Source: a candidate division FCPU426 bacterium
Lineage (GTDB): Bacteria > Oederibacteriota > Muellerivitia > Muellerivitales > Muellerivitaceae
Length of the DNA stretch: 37,177 nt
NCBI GenBank assembly: GCA_023249615.1
Contig: JAHFCG010000011.1
Location: 1-37,177, forward strand
Direction of reading: 5' to 3'
Under the pieces are notes generated by a model that saw only the letters and a program-made list of their open reading frames with translations, ran no database searches and was not told the DNA's origin. The position numbers and the translations under genes are program-made. Below are positions 15,058 to 22,702 of this stretch, in pieces; the first letter of the stretch is position 1, and each line of letters opens with the position of its first letter.

Positions 15058-16347
15058 TTAGGCCGCTTCGACTTTCGCTTGCGCGATTAAAAAATCCAAC
15101 GACTTCTCATATTGAATCCACTCTTTAATGGATTCCAGATTTCCTTGCGATTGTAAATAACGCTTCACGGCGTCCGCCGGCTGGTTGACGTTCTGGGAGA
15201 TTTTCGCGACATAAGCGTCAAAATCAGCGTCTTCACACTTGATTTTCTCGGCCGCGGAAATCTTTTCCACGATCAAAGCCATTTGCACGTTTTTCTGGGC
15301 TACGGGCCTCAGTTTCTCGACAAAATCCTTTTGCTGGTCCTTGTTCAGTTTATTGACGTCGATTCCCTGTTGCTTCAAACGTTCCACCCCCTGTTGAACC
15401 AGGCGCTGCTGTTCCATGTTAATCAGGGAAACCGGAATATCAAACGGATGATCAGCAATCAACTTCTCCCCAATTTGCTCGATCATCTTGGATCTTTCCG
15501 CGGCTTCCTTGCGGCTTTTGATCTGGGTTTCCAGCTTTTCGCGCAATTCCTTCACCGTCTCGGTTTGGCCCGCCTTCTTGGCGAATTCGTCATCCACCGG
15601 GGGAAGTTTCTTAACCTTGATTTCTTGAAGGGTGACCGTGAACTCGGCTTCTTTTCCGGCGACTTCTTTTTTCCCGTAATCCTCCGGAAATTTCATCTTG
15701 AAGGTTTTTGTCTCGCCCTTCTTCATACCAATAAGGTTCGTCTCAAAGTCTTTCAAGAGTCCCTGCGCGCCCAACAAAACCGGGTAACGATTGGCCTTCC
15801 CGCCGTCAAAAGGCTTCCCGTCAATTTTTCCCTCAAAATCAATAACCGCAAGGTCGTCATCCTTGGCGGCACGGTCTTCCACGGGAATAAACTCGGCCAA
15901 TTGGTCCCTCATGCCGTCCAGGGCCTTTTCCACCTCATCGTCCTTAACCTTGGTGTTTTCCTTTTTCAGCTTGAGACCCTTGTATTCCTTCAGGGTAAAG
16001 GCGGGTTTTATTTCGATGGTCGCCACAAACTTCATGGCGGAACCTTCCTCAAATTGCAGGTGGGTTATCTGCGGATCGGCAACCGGCTCAATTTTCGTTG
16101 CGGTCATGGAAAGGGCTGTCCTGAAATAAACAGGCAAATGACGTTGGACCATCTCCTCCCTGACGTTGGATTTATATTGTTTTTTAATCACATCCATGGG
16201 GGCTTTGCCCTTGCGGAAACCTGGAAGTTTGGCTTCTTTAAGGATGGTTTTATAAATTTCATCCACTTTTGCCTGAACCGCCTCGGCCGGCACCTCGACC
16301 TCGACTTCCTTGGTGCACCCCGAAATATCACTCACGTTAACTTTCAC
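15058..16347 (-). CDS. tig: Trigger factor
   Basis: A 429-residue ribosome-associated chaperone. The ribosome-docking signature GFRKGKAP is at 43-50. The FKBP-type prolyl isomerase domain spans about 150-245 (VIDFEGKIDGKPFDGG, then VLLGAQGLLKDFETNLIGMKKGE), and the helical substrate-cradle C-terminal domain follows. The start codon is GTG at 16345-16347, supported by AAGGAG six bases upstream. It is first in the tig-clpP-clpX series. No membrane or signal segment is present, as expected for a cytosolic chaperone. Confidence 0.96.
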   Translation of the reverse strand: MKVNVSDISGCTKEVEVEVPAEAVQAKVDEIYKTILKEAKLPGFRKGKAPMDVIKKQYKSNVREEMVQRHLPVYFRTALSMTATKIEPVADPQITHLQFEEGSAMKFVATIEIKPAFTLKEYKGLKLKKENTKVKDDEVEKALDGMRDQLAEFIPVEDRAAKDDDLAVIDFEGKIDGKPFDGGKANRYPVLLGAQGLLKDFETNLIGMKKGETKTFKMKFPEDYGKKEVAGKEAEFTVTLQEIKVKKLPPVDDEFAKKAGQTETVKELREKLETQIKSRKEAAERSKMIEQIGEKLIADHPFDIPVSLINMEQQRLVQQGVERLKQQGIDVNKLNKDQQKDFVEKLRPVAQKNVQMALIVEKISAAEKIKCEDADFDAYVAKISQNVNQPADAVKRYLQSQGNLESIKEWIQYEKSLDFLIAQAKVEAA

Positions 16348-16386
16348 AAGAAGCTCCTTAAAAGAGTAGGTTTCCTAATTCAAAAT

Positions 16387-16526
16387 TCGAGCAATCGAAC
16401 AATAGAAAATAGAACTCAATTTCGAGGTTGTTTTATCAACTCTCTATTTTCAATTTCTCAATTGCTCTACCAATTTTTCGCTACGCGAAAAATTGGTGCG
16501 TCCGCCATTTTCAGAAAAGAAAATGG
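16387..16526. repeat. Cluster of three foldbacks upstream of tig
   Basis: First, 16387-16467 is a long imperfect foldback (GAGCAAT...AGAAAATAGA against CTATTTT...ATTGCTC). Second, 16470-16496 is a perfect hairpin with 12-base arms (CCAATTTTTCGC, loop TAC). Third, 16505-16526 is a perfect hairpin with 8-base arms (CCATTTTC, GAAAATGG). They fill the gap between tRNA-Leu and tig. They could end or protect transcripts of the tRNA, which is read on the same strand, but there is no clean T-tract. Confidence 0.65.
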
Positions 16527-16587
16527 GGACTGCGCCATTCTCTTTAACTCACGTAGCAAGCCTGCTTGCCACTTTTCCATGGATAAA

Positions 16588-16672
16588 TGGTGCGAGGGGA
16601 GGGAGTTGAACCCTCACGGGTTGCCCCGCCAGAACCTAAATCTGGTGCGTCTGCCAGTTTCGCCACCCTCGC
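16588..16672 (-). tRNA. tRNA-Leu (anticodon UAG)
   Basis: An 85-base tRNA with GCGAGGG/CCCTCGC acceptor stem, anticodon stem CCAGA/TCTGG holding loop TTTAGGT (anticodon TAG), a long variable arm typical of class II tRNAs, and T stem GAGGG/CCCTC with TTCAACT loop. The 3' CCA is encoded (16588-16590). It reads CUA and, by wobble, other CUN codons. It stands alone between tig and glpD. Confidence 0.96.
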
Positions 16673-17016
16673 AATGCTTGAAACCACAGATGAACACAGT
16701 TTAGGCCAAAAAAAAATCAAATTGCAGTTCTTGGTGCCCTTGGTGTCTTGGTGGTAAAAATTCCTTAATCTTAAAGGCAAAATGGCTTTTTCCCGCAAAA
16801 CAGGCCCCATATTAGCGAGCCAGCTAACCAAATTCAATTTAAGGCCCAAATTTTATCCAGCCAAAGCCTGATAAATAAGGGCTTAGAGGGGATGAAATTA
16901 GAGTTTAATGGAATCCTTAAAATTTCTGCCCCCTCACCCTGCCCTCTCCCGCGAGGGGCGAGGGTTTTTGATTTTTTGGAGGTACTCTTCAATCCATTTT
17001 CCATTAGATTGTAGAC
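16673..17016. repeat. Gene-free gap packed with three repeat fragments
   Basis: Between tRNA-Leu and glpD no gene is supported. The gap holds GAAACCACAGATGAACACAG (16680-16699), a dispersed-repeat-like string; a one-armed iterated-word copy at 16727-16760 (TTGGTG words ending GGTAAAAA); and at 16929-16975 a CCCTCACCC-type fragment whose CCCTC/GAGGG hairpin is followed by TTTTTGATTTTTT. The last could act as a terminator on the + strand. A GGAGG at 16977-16982 is too far from the glpD ATG to serve it. Confidence 0.6.
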
Positions 17017-18600
17017 ATGGATAGTAAACCTTCCGAAATTTCCAGGGTGGATCTGGCCATCATTGGCGGTGGAATCAACGGCGCCGGCCTCGCGGCCTTG
17101 GCCGCTCATGCGGGACTTTCCGTCGCGCTCTATGAAAAGGGCGATTTCGCCTCGGGCACCTCCAGTAAATCCACCAAACTTATTCATGGCGGCATTCGAT
17201 ATTTGGAACAAGCCCGATTTTCCCTTGTCTTCGAGGCCCTTCACGAAAGACGGCGCTTGATGGAACTGGCTCCCCACCTCGTCCATCCCATTCCATTTCT
17301 TTTACCCAGTTACAAAGGTGACCACCGGCCTTCCTGGATGTTGAAACTGGGTCTTTGGCTTTATGATTTTTTGGCCGGAGACAAAAACATCGGCCGTCAT
17401 AAGTGGTTTTCCCCCGCTGAGGCATTATTAAAAGCCCCCACCCTGAATCCCGCCGGTTTAAAAGGCTGCGGCCTCTATTTCGACGCCCAGGTCAACGACG
17501 CCAGGTTGGTGTTGGAAAATATCCTGGCGGCGGAAAAGGCGGGGGCAAAATGCTTTAATTATTGCCAGGTTGTCCAAATCGATAATGACGACTTAAATTC
17601 CCGGATCTTTTACCACGATGAGCGTTTCAACGAGGGGGGGGTAATCACAGCTTCCTGCCTCGTCAACGCCTCGGGTCCCTGGGCCAACCAAACGGCCAAA
17701 CTCCTTTCCTCGGACGCCTTAAAACTTGTCCGACCCACCCGTGGAACCCATATTGTTGTTCCTGAGGTTCTTGGCCAAAACGCCGTCCTCCTTTCCACGC
17801 CCAAGGATAACCGTATCATTTTTATCATTCCCTGGCGCGGGGTCAGCTTGGTGGGAACTACGGATCTGGATGATTCCGAAAACCCCGATTCGGTGAAACC
17901 TACCGAGGAGGAAATTCAATACCTTCTAACCGAGGCTAGCCGGGTTTTCCCCGCTTACACCTGGGAAAGAAAAAAGGTTATTTCCGCCTTCGCGGGGTTA
18001 AGACCCCTTGCCTGGTCCGACGGGGGCCATGCTTCCTCGGTTTCAAGGGAGGACAAAATTTTAAAATTGGGCCATGTTTTAACCATCGTTGGCGGGAAAC
18101 TTACCACCTATCACTCGATGGCCGAAAAGGCCCTGAAACAGATCATGGATATTTTAAAAAGACAACCTTACACAACTCAAACCGCCCTTCTGCCAGGATC
18201 CCCTGAAAAACCCTGGGAACAATTTTTAAGGGCGGAGGTTTCAAGTTGGTCGACCAAATATGAAATTCAAGAAAACCAGGCCCAACATTTGGCCAAACTT
18301 TATGGGCGAAGGGCGGAACAAATTCTTAACCTCATGGCCGAGGATCCACGTTTGAGGGAATCCCTTCATCCGGGGAGGCCGGAAATTTTGGCCCAGGTCT
18401 TTTTTGCGGTAAAATTTGAAAAGGCCGTCCATTTGGAAGATGTACTGCTCCGCAGGTTGGAAATCGGGTACACAAACCAACGTTGGGGTTCGGCCCCGGA
18501 TAAGGCCTCGAAATTGATGGCCGAGCTTTTGAATTGGGATGAAAATACCCGCCAAAAAGAACTTCAGCGGTACAAACAACAGTTATACCCACAGCCCTAA
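17017..18600 (+). CDS. glpD: FAD-dependent glycerol-3-phosphate dehydrogenase
   Basis: A 527-residue flavoenzyme that oxidises glycerol 3-phosphate to dihydroxyacetone phosphate at the membrane and passes electrons to quinone. The FAD-binding motif GGGINGAG is at 17-24, and the family signature GTSSKSTKLIHGGIRYL at 47-63; a DAO_C C-terminal domain follows from about 395. The length matches aerobic-type GlpD. The ATG at 17017 lacks a close ribosome binding site, and ATTAGATTGTAGAC just before it is AT-rich, so the start is supported by the protein alignment pattern rather than by the leader. No glycerol kinase or facilitator gene is next to it. It is on the + strand, divergent from the tRNA. 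Confidence 0.93.
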   Translation: MDSKPSEISRVDLAIIGGGINGAGLAALAAHAGLSVALYEKGDFASGTSSKSTKLIHGGIRYLEQARFSLVFEALHERRRLMELAPHLVHPIPFLLPSYKGDHRPSWMLKLGLWLYDFLAGDKNIGRHKWFSPAEALLKAPTLNPAGLKGCGLYFDAQVNDARLVLENILAAEKAGAKCFNYCQVVQIDNDDLNSRIFYHDERFNEGGVITASCLVNASGPWANQTAKLLSSDALKLVRPTRGTHIVVPEVLGQNAVLLSTPKDNRIIFIIPWRGVSLVGTTDLDDSENPDSVKPTEEEIQYLLTEASRVFPAYTWERKKVISAFAGLRPLAWSDGGHASSVSREDKILKLGHVLTIVGGKLTTYHSMAEKALKQIMDILKRQPYTTQTALLPGSPEKPWEQFLRAEVSSWSTKYEIQENQAQHLAKLYGRRAEQILNLMAEDPRLRESLHPGRPEILAQVFFAVKFEKAVHLEDVLLRRLEIGYTNQRWGSAPDKASKLMAELLNWDENTRQKELQRYKQQLYPQP

Positions 18601-18609
18601 AACCCGATC

Positions 18610-18704
18610 CAGCTCCAAGACTCCAAGACGCCAAGAAAACAAATATTGTTTTCCAGAATTTAACTATTACACATTAAAAAGATTCACTTGGAGTCTTGGA
18701 GCTG
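18610..18704. repeat. Perfect 18-base inverted repeat of the iterated-word type upstream of trxB
   Basis: CAGCTCCAAGACTCCAAG (18610-18627) and CTTGGAGTCTTGGAGCTG (18687-18704) are exact reverse complements. The arm itself is a doubled 8-base word (CTTGGAGT, CTTGGAGC), and the left arm has a third imperfect copy. About 60 AT-rich bases separate the arms. It lies between glpD and trxB. TTGACT at 18725-18730 downstream could be a -35 for trxB, without a clear -10. Confidence 0.85.
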
Positions 18705-18796
18705 AATTTTGGGGAGGTCGTGGCTTGACTGGGTTCTCCGGAAATCGTAAGGTAACCTATTCAATCGTCCTTTCTTTTATTCAACAGGAGCTTTCC

Positions 18797-19723
18797 ATGG
18801 AAAAGGTCATTATTATCGGTTCCGGCCCCGCCGGCTACACTGCCGCCCTTTACGCTTCCCGCGCAAATCTTAATCCCCTGCTGATCGACGGGCCGCAACC
18901 AGGCGGGCAGTTGACCACCACAACCCTGGTTGAAAATTTTCCCGGCTTCCCCGCGGGGATCCAGGGTCCCGAGCTAATGGAAAATATGAAACAGCAGGCC
19001 GCTCATTTTGGAACCAGGTACAAAACCGGGTTCGTCACCAAGGTCGACTTTTCCAAACGTCCTTTTAAATTGTGGGTCGACGAAACGGAAGTTCTGGAAG
19101 CCGAATCCATAATTATCGCCACAGGAGCTTCCGCCAAATACGGCGGGGTGCCCCGGGAAATGGAACTCGTGGGCCACGGCGTTTCCGCCTGCGCGACTTG
19201 CGACGGCTTTTTCTTCAAGAATCAGGAAATCGCGGTGGTCGGAGGCGGGGAATCGGCCATGGAAGAGGCGAGTTTTTTAACCAAGTTTGGTAAAAGCGTA
19301 ACAATTATTCACCGCCGGGAGGAATTCCGGGCTTCCAAAATCATGCTGGAAAGGGCCAAGGCCAATCCCAAGATTCATTGGATGATGAACACGGTTATTA
19401 CCGAATTGTTGGGAAAAAAGGAATTAGAGGGGATTAAGATTAAAAACCTCAAAACCAACGAGCAAAAACAAATGCCCGTGACCGGACTCTTTTTCGCCAT
19501 CGGCCATGTCCCCAACACTTCAATCTTCAAGGGTCAGCTGAACATGGACGAGGTCGGTTATCTAAGCCTACCCCACCCGCCCAAAACCATTACCAATATC
19601 CCCGGGGTCTTTGCCGCGGGCGACGTCGCCGATCATTATTACCGCCAGGCTATTTCAGCTGCCGGCATGGGGTGCATGGCGGCCATTGAGGCGGAGCGGT
19701 GGTTATCAGAACAAGGCAAGTAA
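18797..19723 (+). CDS. trxB: Thioredoxin reductase
   Basis: A 308-residue low-molecular-weight thioredoxin reductase that moves electrons from NADPH via FAD to thioredoxin. FAD motif GSGPAGYTAA is at 8-17; the redox-active pair is Cys132 and Cys135 in ACATCDGFFF; the pyridine-nucleotide motif GGGESAMEEA is at 149-158 and is followed by HRREEFRAS, whose arginines favour NADPH. The final FAD motif is GVFAAGDV near 274-281. ATG 18797-18799 has CAGGAG seven bases upstream. The frame is open further upstream, but that part is the repeat. Thioredoxin itself is not nearby. Confidence 0.95.
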   Translation: MEKVIIIGSGPAGYTAALYASRANLNPLLIDGPQPGGQLTTTTLVENFPGFPAGIQGPELMENMKQQAAHFGTRYKTGFVTKVDFSKRPFKLWVDETEVLEAESIIIATGASAKYGGVPREMELVGHGVSACATCDGFFFKNQEIAVVGGGESAMEEASFLTKFGKSVTIIHRREEFRASKIMLERAKANPKIHWMMNTVITELLGKKELEGIKIKNLKTNEQKQMPVTGLFFAIGHVPNTSIFKGQLNMDEVGYLSLPHPPKTITNIPGVFAAGDVADHYYRQAISAAGMGCMAAIEAERWLSEQGK

Positions 19724-19792
19724 GTTAAAATCAATTGGCCGGCCCCAGAGTCTGCGAATCGCATTGAAGGGCTTTCAAAACAGTGTAAATAA

Positions 19793-19825
19793 AAAAGCCG
19801 CGGCTGCTTTCCAGCCCCGGCTTTT
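19793..19825. terminator. Bidirectional intrinsic terminator after trxB
   Basis: AAAAGCCG (19793-19800) pairs with CGGCTTTT (19818-19825), with a further inner stem CGGCTG/CAGCCC around a CTTTC loop. A-rich and T-rich flanks serve both strands, fitting the convergent trxB (+) and zinc-ribbon gene (-). Confidence 0.8.
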
Positions 19826-19846
19826 GAAATGTTAAATTTTATTTGT

Positions 19847-20158
19847 TTAGCTGTATTTTCCGGACGCGGTTTTGACCGCCTTACCCGCCGGGAGTCTCTC
19901 AAAAACAACCCCCTGCTTGGTCGCCCCCGCGCCAAAGTCCGCGATTCCGTTTTTCTGGCAGAATTCCCTCTCGCTGAACTGCAAATATTCCCAATCCCTC
20001 GAGGCGGAATCCCGGTGCCCGCAGGTGATGCAGACATAATCAAACTCGATTTGTGTATGACCCTTGGACTTCTGGGTTAAAACCCTGCAGTCGGTCATTT
20101 TCACGTGCTCCCGGCATTCGGAACAAAAAATAGTTTCGGGATATTTAATGGGCTTCAT
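19847..20158 (-). CDS. Small zinc-ribbon-like protein of unknown function
   Basis: A 103-residue protein with two CxxC knuckles, Cys12/Cys15 (FCSEC) and Cys43/Cys46 (VCITCG), plus Cys24 and Cys67. The C-terminal part is basic and probably disordered (LPAGKAVKTASGKYS). ATG 20156-20158 is chosen because AGGAG is six bases upstream, rather than the in-frame TTG six bases earlier. The arrangement suggests one structural zinc ribbon, as seen in small RNA- or protein-binding proteins, but I do not recognise the family. The leader upstream contains two hairpins. Confidence 0.65.
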   Translation of the reverse strand: MKPIKYPETIFCSECREHVKMTDCRVLTQKSKGHTQIEFDYVCITCGHRDSASRDWEYLQFSEREFCQKNGIADFGAGATKQGVVFERLPAGKAVKTASGKYS

Positions 20159-20478
20159 GAACAACTCCTGAAATTTTAAAGGGGTGAATTTGGTCGGATG
20201 AAACCGTGGTGAGGCGACCGGGAGGATTCAGCATTTGCTGAGGGAACATCATGCGCTTAAAAACCTTAAATTCCAAGGGCATTCAAAAAGCCCTAAACCC
20301 TCGGGTGGATAAATGATGAATTCCATTGGTTAAACGGGAAAACGGAAGAATAAACAAAATGGAAAAGACTTTTTCCGGACCATTCGCGGAAGCGAATGCC
20401 GCTTTTCCCCCGCCCGCCCCAGGAAGCGGTATACTTGTGCCCACAACAAAATTGATCGATTGGGAAAGGAATTTTTTT
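20159..20478. other. Gene-free divergent region with three hairpins
   Basis: The gap separates divergent genes at 20158 (-) and 20479 (+). Hairpins are GGTCG/CGACC (20192-20219), TCAGCA/TGCTGA (20228-20241) and CATTCGC/GCGAATG with a GGAA loop (20381-20398). TATACT at about 20431-20436 might be a -10 for the + strand gene, without a good -35. The first two hairpins would lie in the leader of the minus-strand gene. No known riboswitch is recognised. Confidence 0.4.
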
Positions 20479-20742
20479 ATGTTAATTGAGACCAAGGATT
20501 TGGGGAAGATCGTGGAATTGCCTCTTAAACCTGATTGGGGGCCCGGTATCATCAGCAAATTGGAAACCCGTTTCGCCCTTATCATTTTTCGAGACGCGGA
20601 GGAAAAGGAACCCAAAAAATATTTTCTTTCCGAAAATCCCCTGAAGTGGGCTGCCAACCAGGATTATCCCGACCTGGTAAAACGCGCCAGAATCAAGAAC
20701 CGCAAAATCAAGCCGAAAGCGGTTGTCCAGCCAACCGTTTAA
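20479..20742 (+). CDS. DUF3553-like small protein
   Basis: An 87-residue protein. After a short N-terminus, LPLKPDWGPGIISKLETRFALIIFRDAEEK recalls DUF3553 domains, which have a W-G-x-G turn followed by a small beta barrel. The C-terminus is strongly basic (KRARIKNRKIKPK), which could bind nucleic acid. ATG 20479-20481 has AAAGGA eight bases upstream. The frame is open upstream to 20326, but that section is proline-rich and lacks a ribosome binding site. It is followed by a strong terminator. The DUF3553 assignment is by pattern only. Confidence 0.65.
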   Translation: MLIETKDLGKIVELPLKPDWGPGIISKLETRFALIIFRDAEEKEPKKYFLSENPLKWAANQDYPDLVKRARIKNRKIKPKAVVQPTV

Positions 20743-20761
20743 ATCACCACCAATTTAAAAT

Positions 20762-20795
20762 AAAAAAAGCGGGCCTATCCAGGTCCGCTTTTTTT
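20762..20795. terminator. Bidirectional intrinsic terminator
   Basis: Seven A residues, then stem GCGGGCCT (20769-20776) with AGGTCCGC (20781-20788, one G-T pair) around an ATCC loop, then seven T residues. It lies between the convergent genes at 20742 (+) and 20813 (-) and can serve both. Confidence 0.9.
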
Positions 20796-20812
20796 ATTTA
20801 TCCGGAATTCCA

Positions 20813-20986
20813 TTAACCTCTTTGAAACAAATCCACCTCCGCGAAGGTCCAGGTTTCCACCGGCATATCATCATCCACCTTCACCCGGTACTCCCCGCGC
20901 TTCCGGTCGACAAAAACAACCATGCCCACCACCTCAATGGTTTTATGAAGAACGAGATCCCTAAGTTGTATGGGAGGCGTGGACAT
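20813..20986 (-). CDS. Small hypothetical protein, probable leaderless gene
   Basis: A 57-residue protein, MSTPPIQLRDLVLHKTIEVV at the start and acidic in the second half, with alternating beta-like segments (VVGMVVFVDR, YRVKVDD). No family is recognised. The evidence for a real gene is its promoter: TATAAT at 20994-20999 lies seven bases before ATG 20984-20986, so the transcript should begin at or next to the start codon. There is no ribosome binding site and none would fit. The bidirectional terminator at 20762-20795 lies just downstream. Confidence 0.6.
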   Translation of the reverse strand: MSTPPIQLRDLVLHKTIEVVGMVVFVDRKRGEYRVKVDDDMPVETWTFAEVDLFQRG

Positions 20987-20993
20987 GAGCGGC

Positions 20994-21021
20994 ATTATAG
21001 GAAAATTCGCCGGCGATACAA
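20994..21021 (-). promoter_or_regulatory. Promoter of the possible leaderless gene
   Basis: Perfect TATAAT (minus strand of 20994-20999) with TTGTAT (21016-21021) 16 bases upstream. The spacer holds the palindrome CGCCGGCG. The predicted start falls on the ATG at 20986. Confidence 0.6.
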
Positions 21022-21179
21022 TTTAAATGATGGTTCCGGCCCTGCCGCCACCCTGGCTCCACAGTGATTTCCAGGAATTTTGAAGTTTAATTTTAGGTTT
21101 AAGAAAAATAAATAAAACAAAATCAGTTTTTTTGAATATCCTGTGTTGAAACCGACGCGGCGGGATTCAAGGAGGATGC

Positions 21180-21500
21180 ATGTCCGAAAAACAGTATTTA
21201 AAGTTGTCTGGCAGTTTTTATTTTGATCCAATCAAGAAACAAATCCTGAAAAAACAAGGTGGTTCCTTTTCACTAGTCCTCAACGACCGGAGGCGTTCCC
21301 AAAAACCAGTGACCCAGGACCGCAGGGCCCGGTTTGAGGCCATGCCCATCCACCTTACCCCCATCGCGCAAAATCTTTTTTGGGACTCCAACTCAAAGGA
21401 TGTTTATAAAAAGATCGGGGGTAACTTCGTTCTTTACTCGAAAGACCGCCGGAAAGCCCATAAACCAGTGGATCAGGACCGAAGGTCGACGGGACGCTAA
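21180..21500 (+). CDS. Small basic protein made of two 37-residue repeats
   Basis: A 106-residue protein. Residues 13-49 and 66-102 align without gaps over 37 positions with 18 identities. The shared pattern is D...K...KK.GG.F.L...DRR...KPV.QDRR. Each unit thus ends with two DRR boxes around KPV. The protein is strongly basic and has no Cys, signal or membrane segment. A strong AAGGAGG site lies five bases before ATG 21180, so it is very likely translated. I do not recognise the family; nucleic-acid or polyanion binding is possible from the charge, but is only inference. Confidence 0.7.
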   Translation: MSEKQYLKLSGSFYFDPIKKQILKKQGGSFSLVLNDRRRSQKPVTQDRRARFEAMPIHLTPIAQNLFWDSNSKDVYKKIGGNFVLYSKDRRKAHKPVDQDRRSTGR

Positions 21501-21557
21501 ATCAACCTTCCGCGAACAAACCTGTTAAGGACGGTTCTGAGCCACGCCCCTACGAAC

Positions 21558-21585
21558 CTTAATTTTTCGACTCGTGAAAATTAAG
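21558..21585. terminator. Hairpin overlapping the end of the aldo-keto reductase gene
   Basis: CTTAATTTT (21558-21566) pairs with AAAATTAAG (21577-21585); the 3' side includes the stop codon of the gene at 21581. There is no separate T-tract, so terminator function is uncertain. Confidence 0.35.
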
Positions 21586-22546
21586 CCGGCCAGATCTTCC
21601 TTCCGCCCCTAGGGGGTGTAATTTCCTCGATCTTTTTTAAATCTTCCCTGTCCAGGGGGGCCAAAAGTCCAGCGGAGACATTGTCCTCAACCTGTTTCCC
21701 GTTTTTAGCTCCCGGAATGATGACGGAGGTAGCGGGGTTCGCCAGGGTAAACTGGAGGGCCAGCTGGGCCAGGTTTTTTCCCCGGGTCAGGGGTTTCAAC
21801 CTTTCAACTTTTTCAAGGTCTTCAATAAATATTTTCTTTTCGTCGGGTTTCTCCTGCCAGTTTTGCCTGAAATCACCCGCCCCAAATTTCGAACCACGGT
21901 TGAACTTGCCCGCCAAAATTCCCATGGCCAGCGGCCCGCGGATTACCGTCCCGATGTCCTCCTTTTCGCAATAAGGAAGAATATCCGCCTCGGGAGTGCG
22001 GTTGAGAATACTGTAGTCAATCTGGACGACGGAACACTTCCCCTCGATATTGAATTTTTTCAGGTACTCAAAATCGCTCGTGCTCACGCCGTAATGTTTT
22101 ACCTTCCCCTGCTTTTTCAGTTTCTCAAACCCTTCGATGAAAACGGGGTGGGTTTTATGCTCAAAGTTGATGTGGCAAAAAAGAATCTCCACGTGGTCGG
22201 TCTGCAGACGCTTTAAATTGGATTCAAAACCTGCAATGAGCTTGTCAACGGTGGTGTACTGCGTGCTTTGGGTCTCCCCATTGAAATTAATCCAGCCAAT
22301 CTTGGTGGAAACAATGAATTTGTCCCTTCGGCCCTTCATGGCCTGTCCCAGCAATTCCTCGCTGTGGCCGTAAACGTCCGCCGTGTCAAAAAAATTTACC
22401 CCCATCTCCAGGGACTTTTCAATGGCCTCGAAGGTGTCCTTGTCCTCGGTTTTTCCCCAACTGTCCCCGCCGCCCGCCCAAAGGCCTGTTCCGATTTCGG
22501 CCACCTCAAGATTGGTTTTGCCCAATTTACGTTTTTTTAACGGCAT
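21581..22546 (-). CDS. Aldo/keto reductase
   Basis: A 321-residue NADPH-dependent oxidoreductase of the AKR superfamily. The catalytic tetrad is complete: Asp54 and Tyr59 in FFDTADVYG, Lys82 in VSTKIGW and His125 in LFCHINF. The cofactor region ANPATSVIIPGAKNGKQVEDN lies near the C-terminus, about 282-302. It starts MPLKKRKLGKTNLEV, as many members do. ATG 22544-22546 is preceded by a run of seven G residues, which may serve as the ribosome binding site. The substrate is unknown, and the gene stands alone between a + strand gene and a PilZ gene. Confidence 0.88.
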   Translation of the reverse strand: MPLKKRKLGKTNLEVAEIGTGLWAGGGDSWGKTEDKDTFEAIEKSLEMGVNFFDTADVYGHSEELLGQAMKGRRDKFIVSTKIGWINFNGETQSTQYTTVDKLIAGFESNLKRLQTDHVEILFCHINFEHKTHPVFIEGFEKLKKQGKVKHYGVSTSDFEYLKKFNIEGKCSVVQIDYSILNRTPEADILPYCEKEDIGTVIRGPLAMGILAGKFNRGSKFGAGDFRQNWQEKPDEKKIFIEDLEKVERLKPLTRGKNLAQLALQFTLANPATSVIIPGAKNGKQVEDNVSAGLLAPLDREDLKKIEEITPPRGGRKIWPA

Positions 22547-22702
22547 AGTCCCCCCCAAAAAACCTCAAATGAAAACCCAAGCCGGACTTCAGTACGCCGA
22601 TACCAGCCGATCCAAGGCTATGGCAATAATATGGAATCGGACCTTACCGTTTTTAATCCGCGTACAAATTTCTTTTAAAGGCGTGAAAGAAAAAGGAAAA
22701 AA

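Noticed and set aside
15283..16704. Long + strand open frame antisense to tig (473 codons)
   Set aside because: It is the shadow of the tig gene, has no ribosome binding site, runs over tRNA-Leu, and its translation has no recognisable domain. tig itself is unmistakable.
16544..16849. Minus-strand open frame of 101 codons covering the tRNA
   Set aside because: Its middle part is the translation of tRNA-Leu (RVAKLADAPDLGSG), a common artefact, and the rest is repeat DNA.
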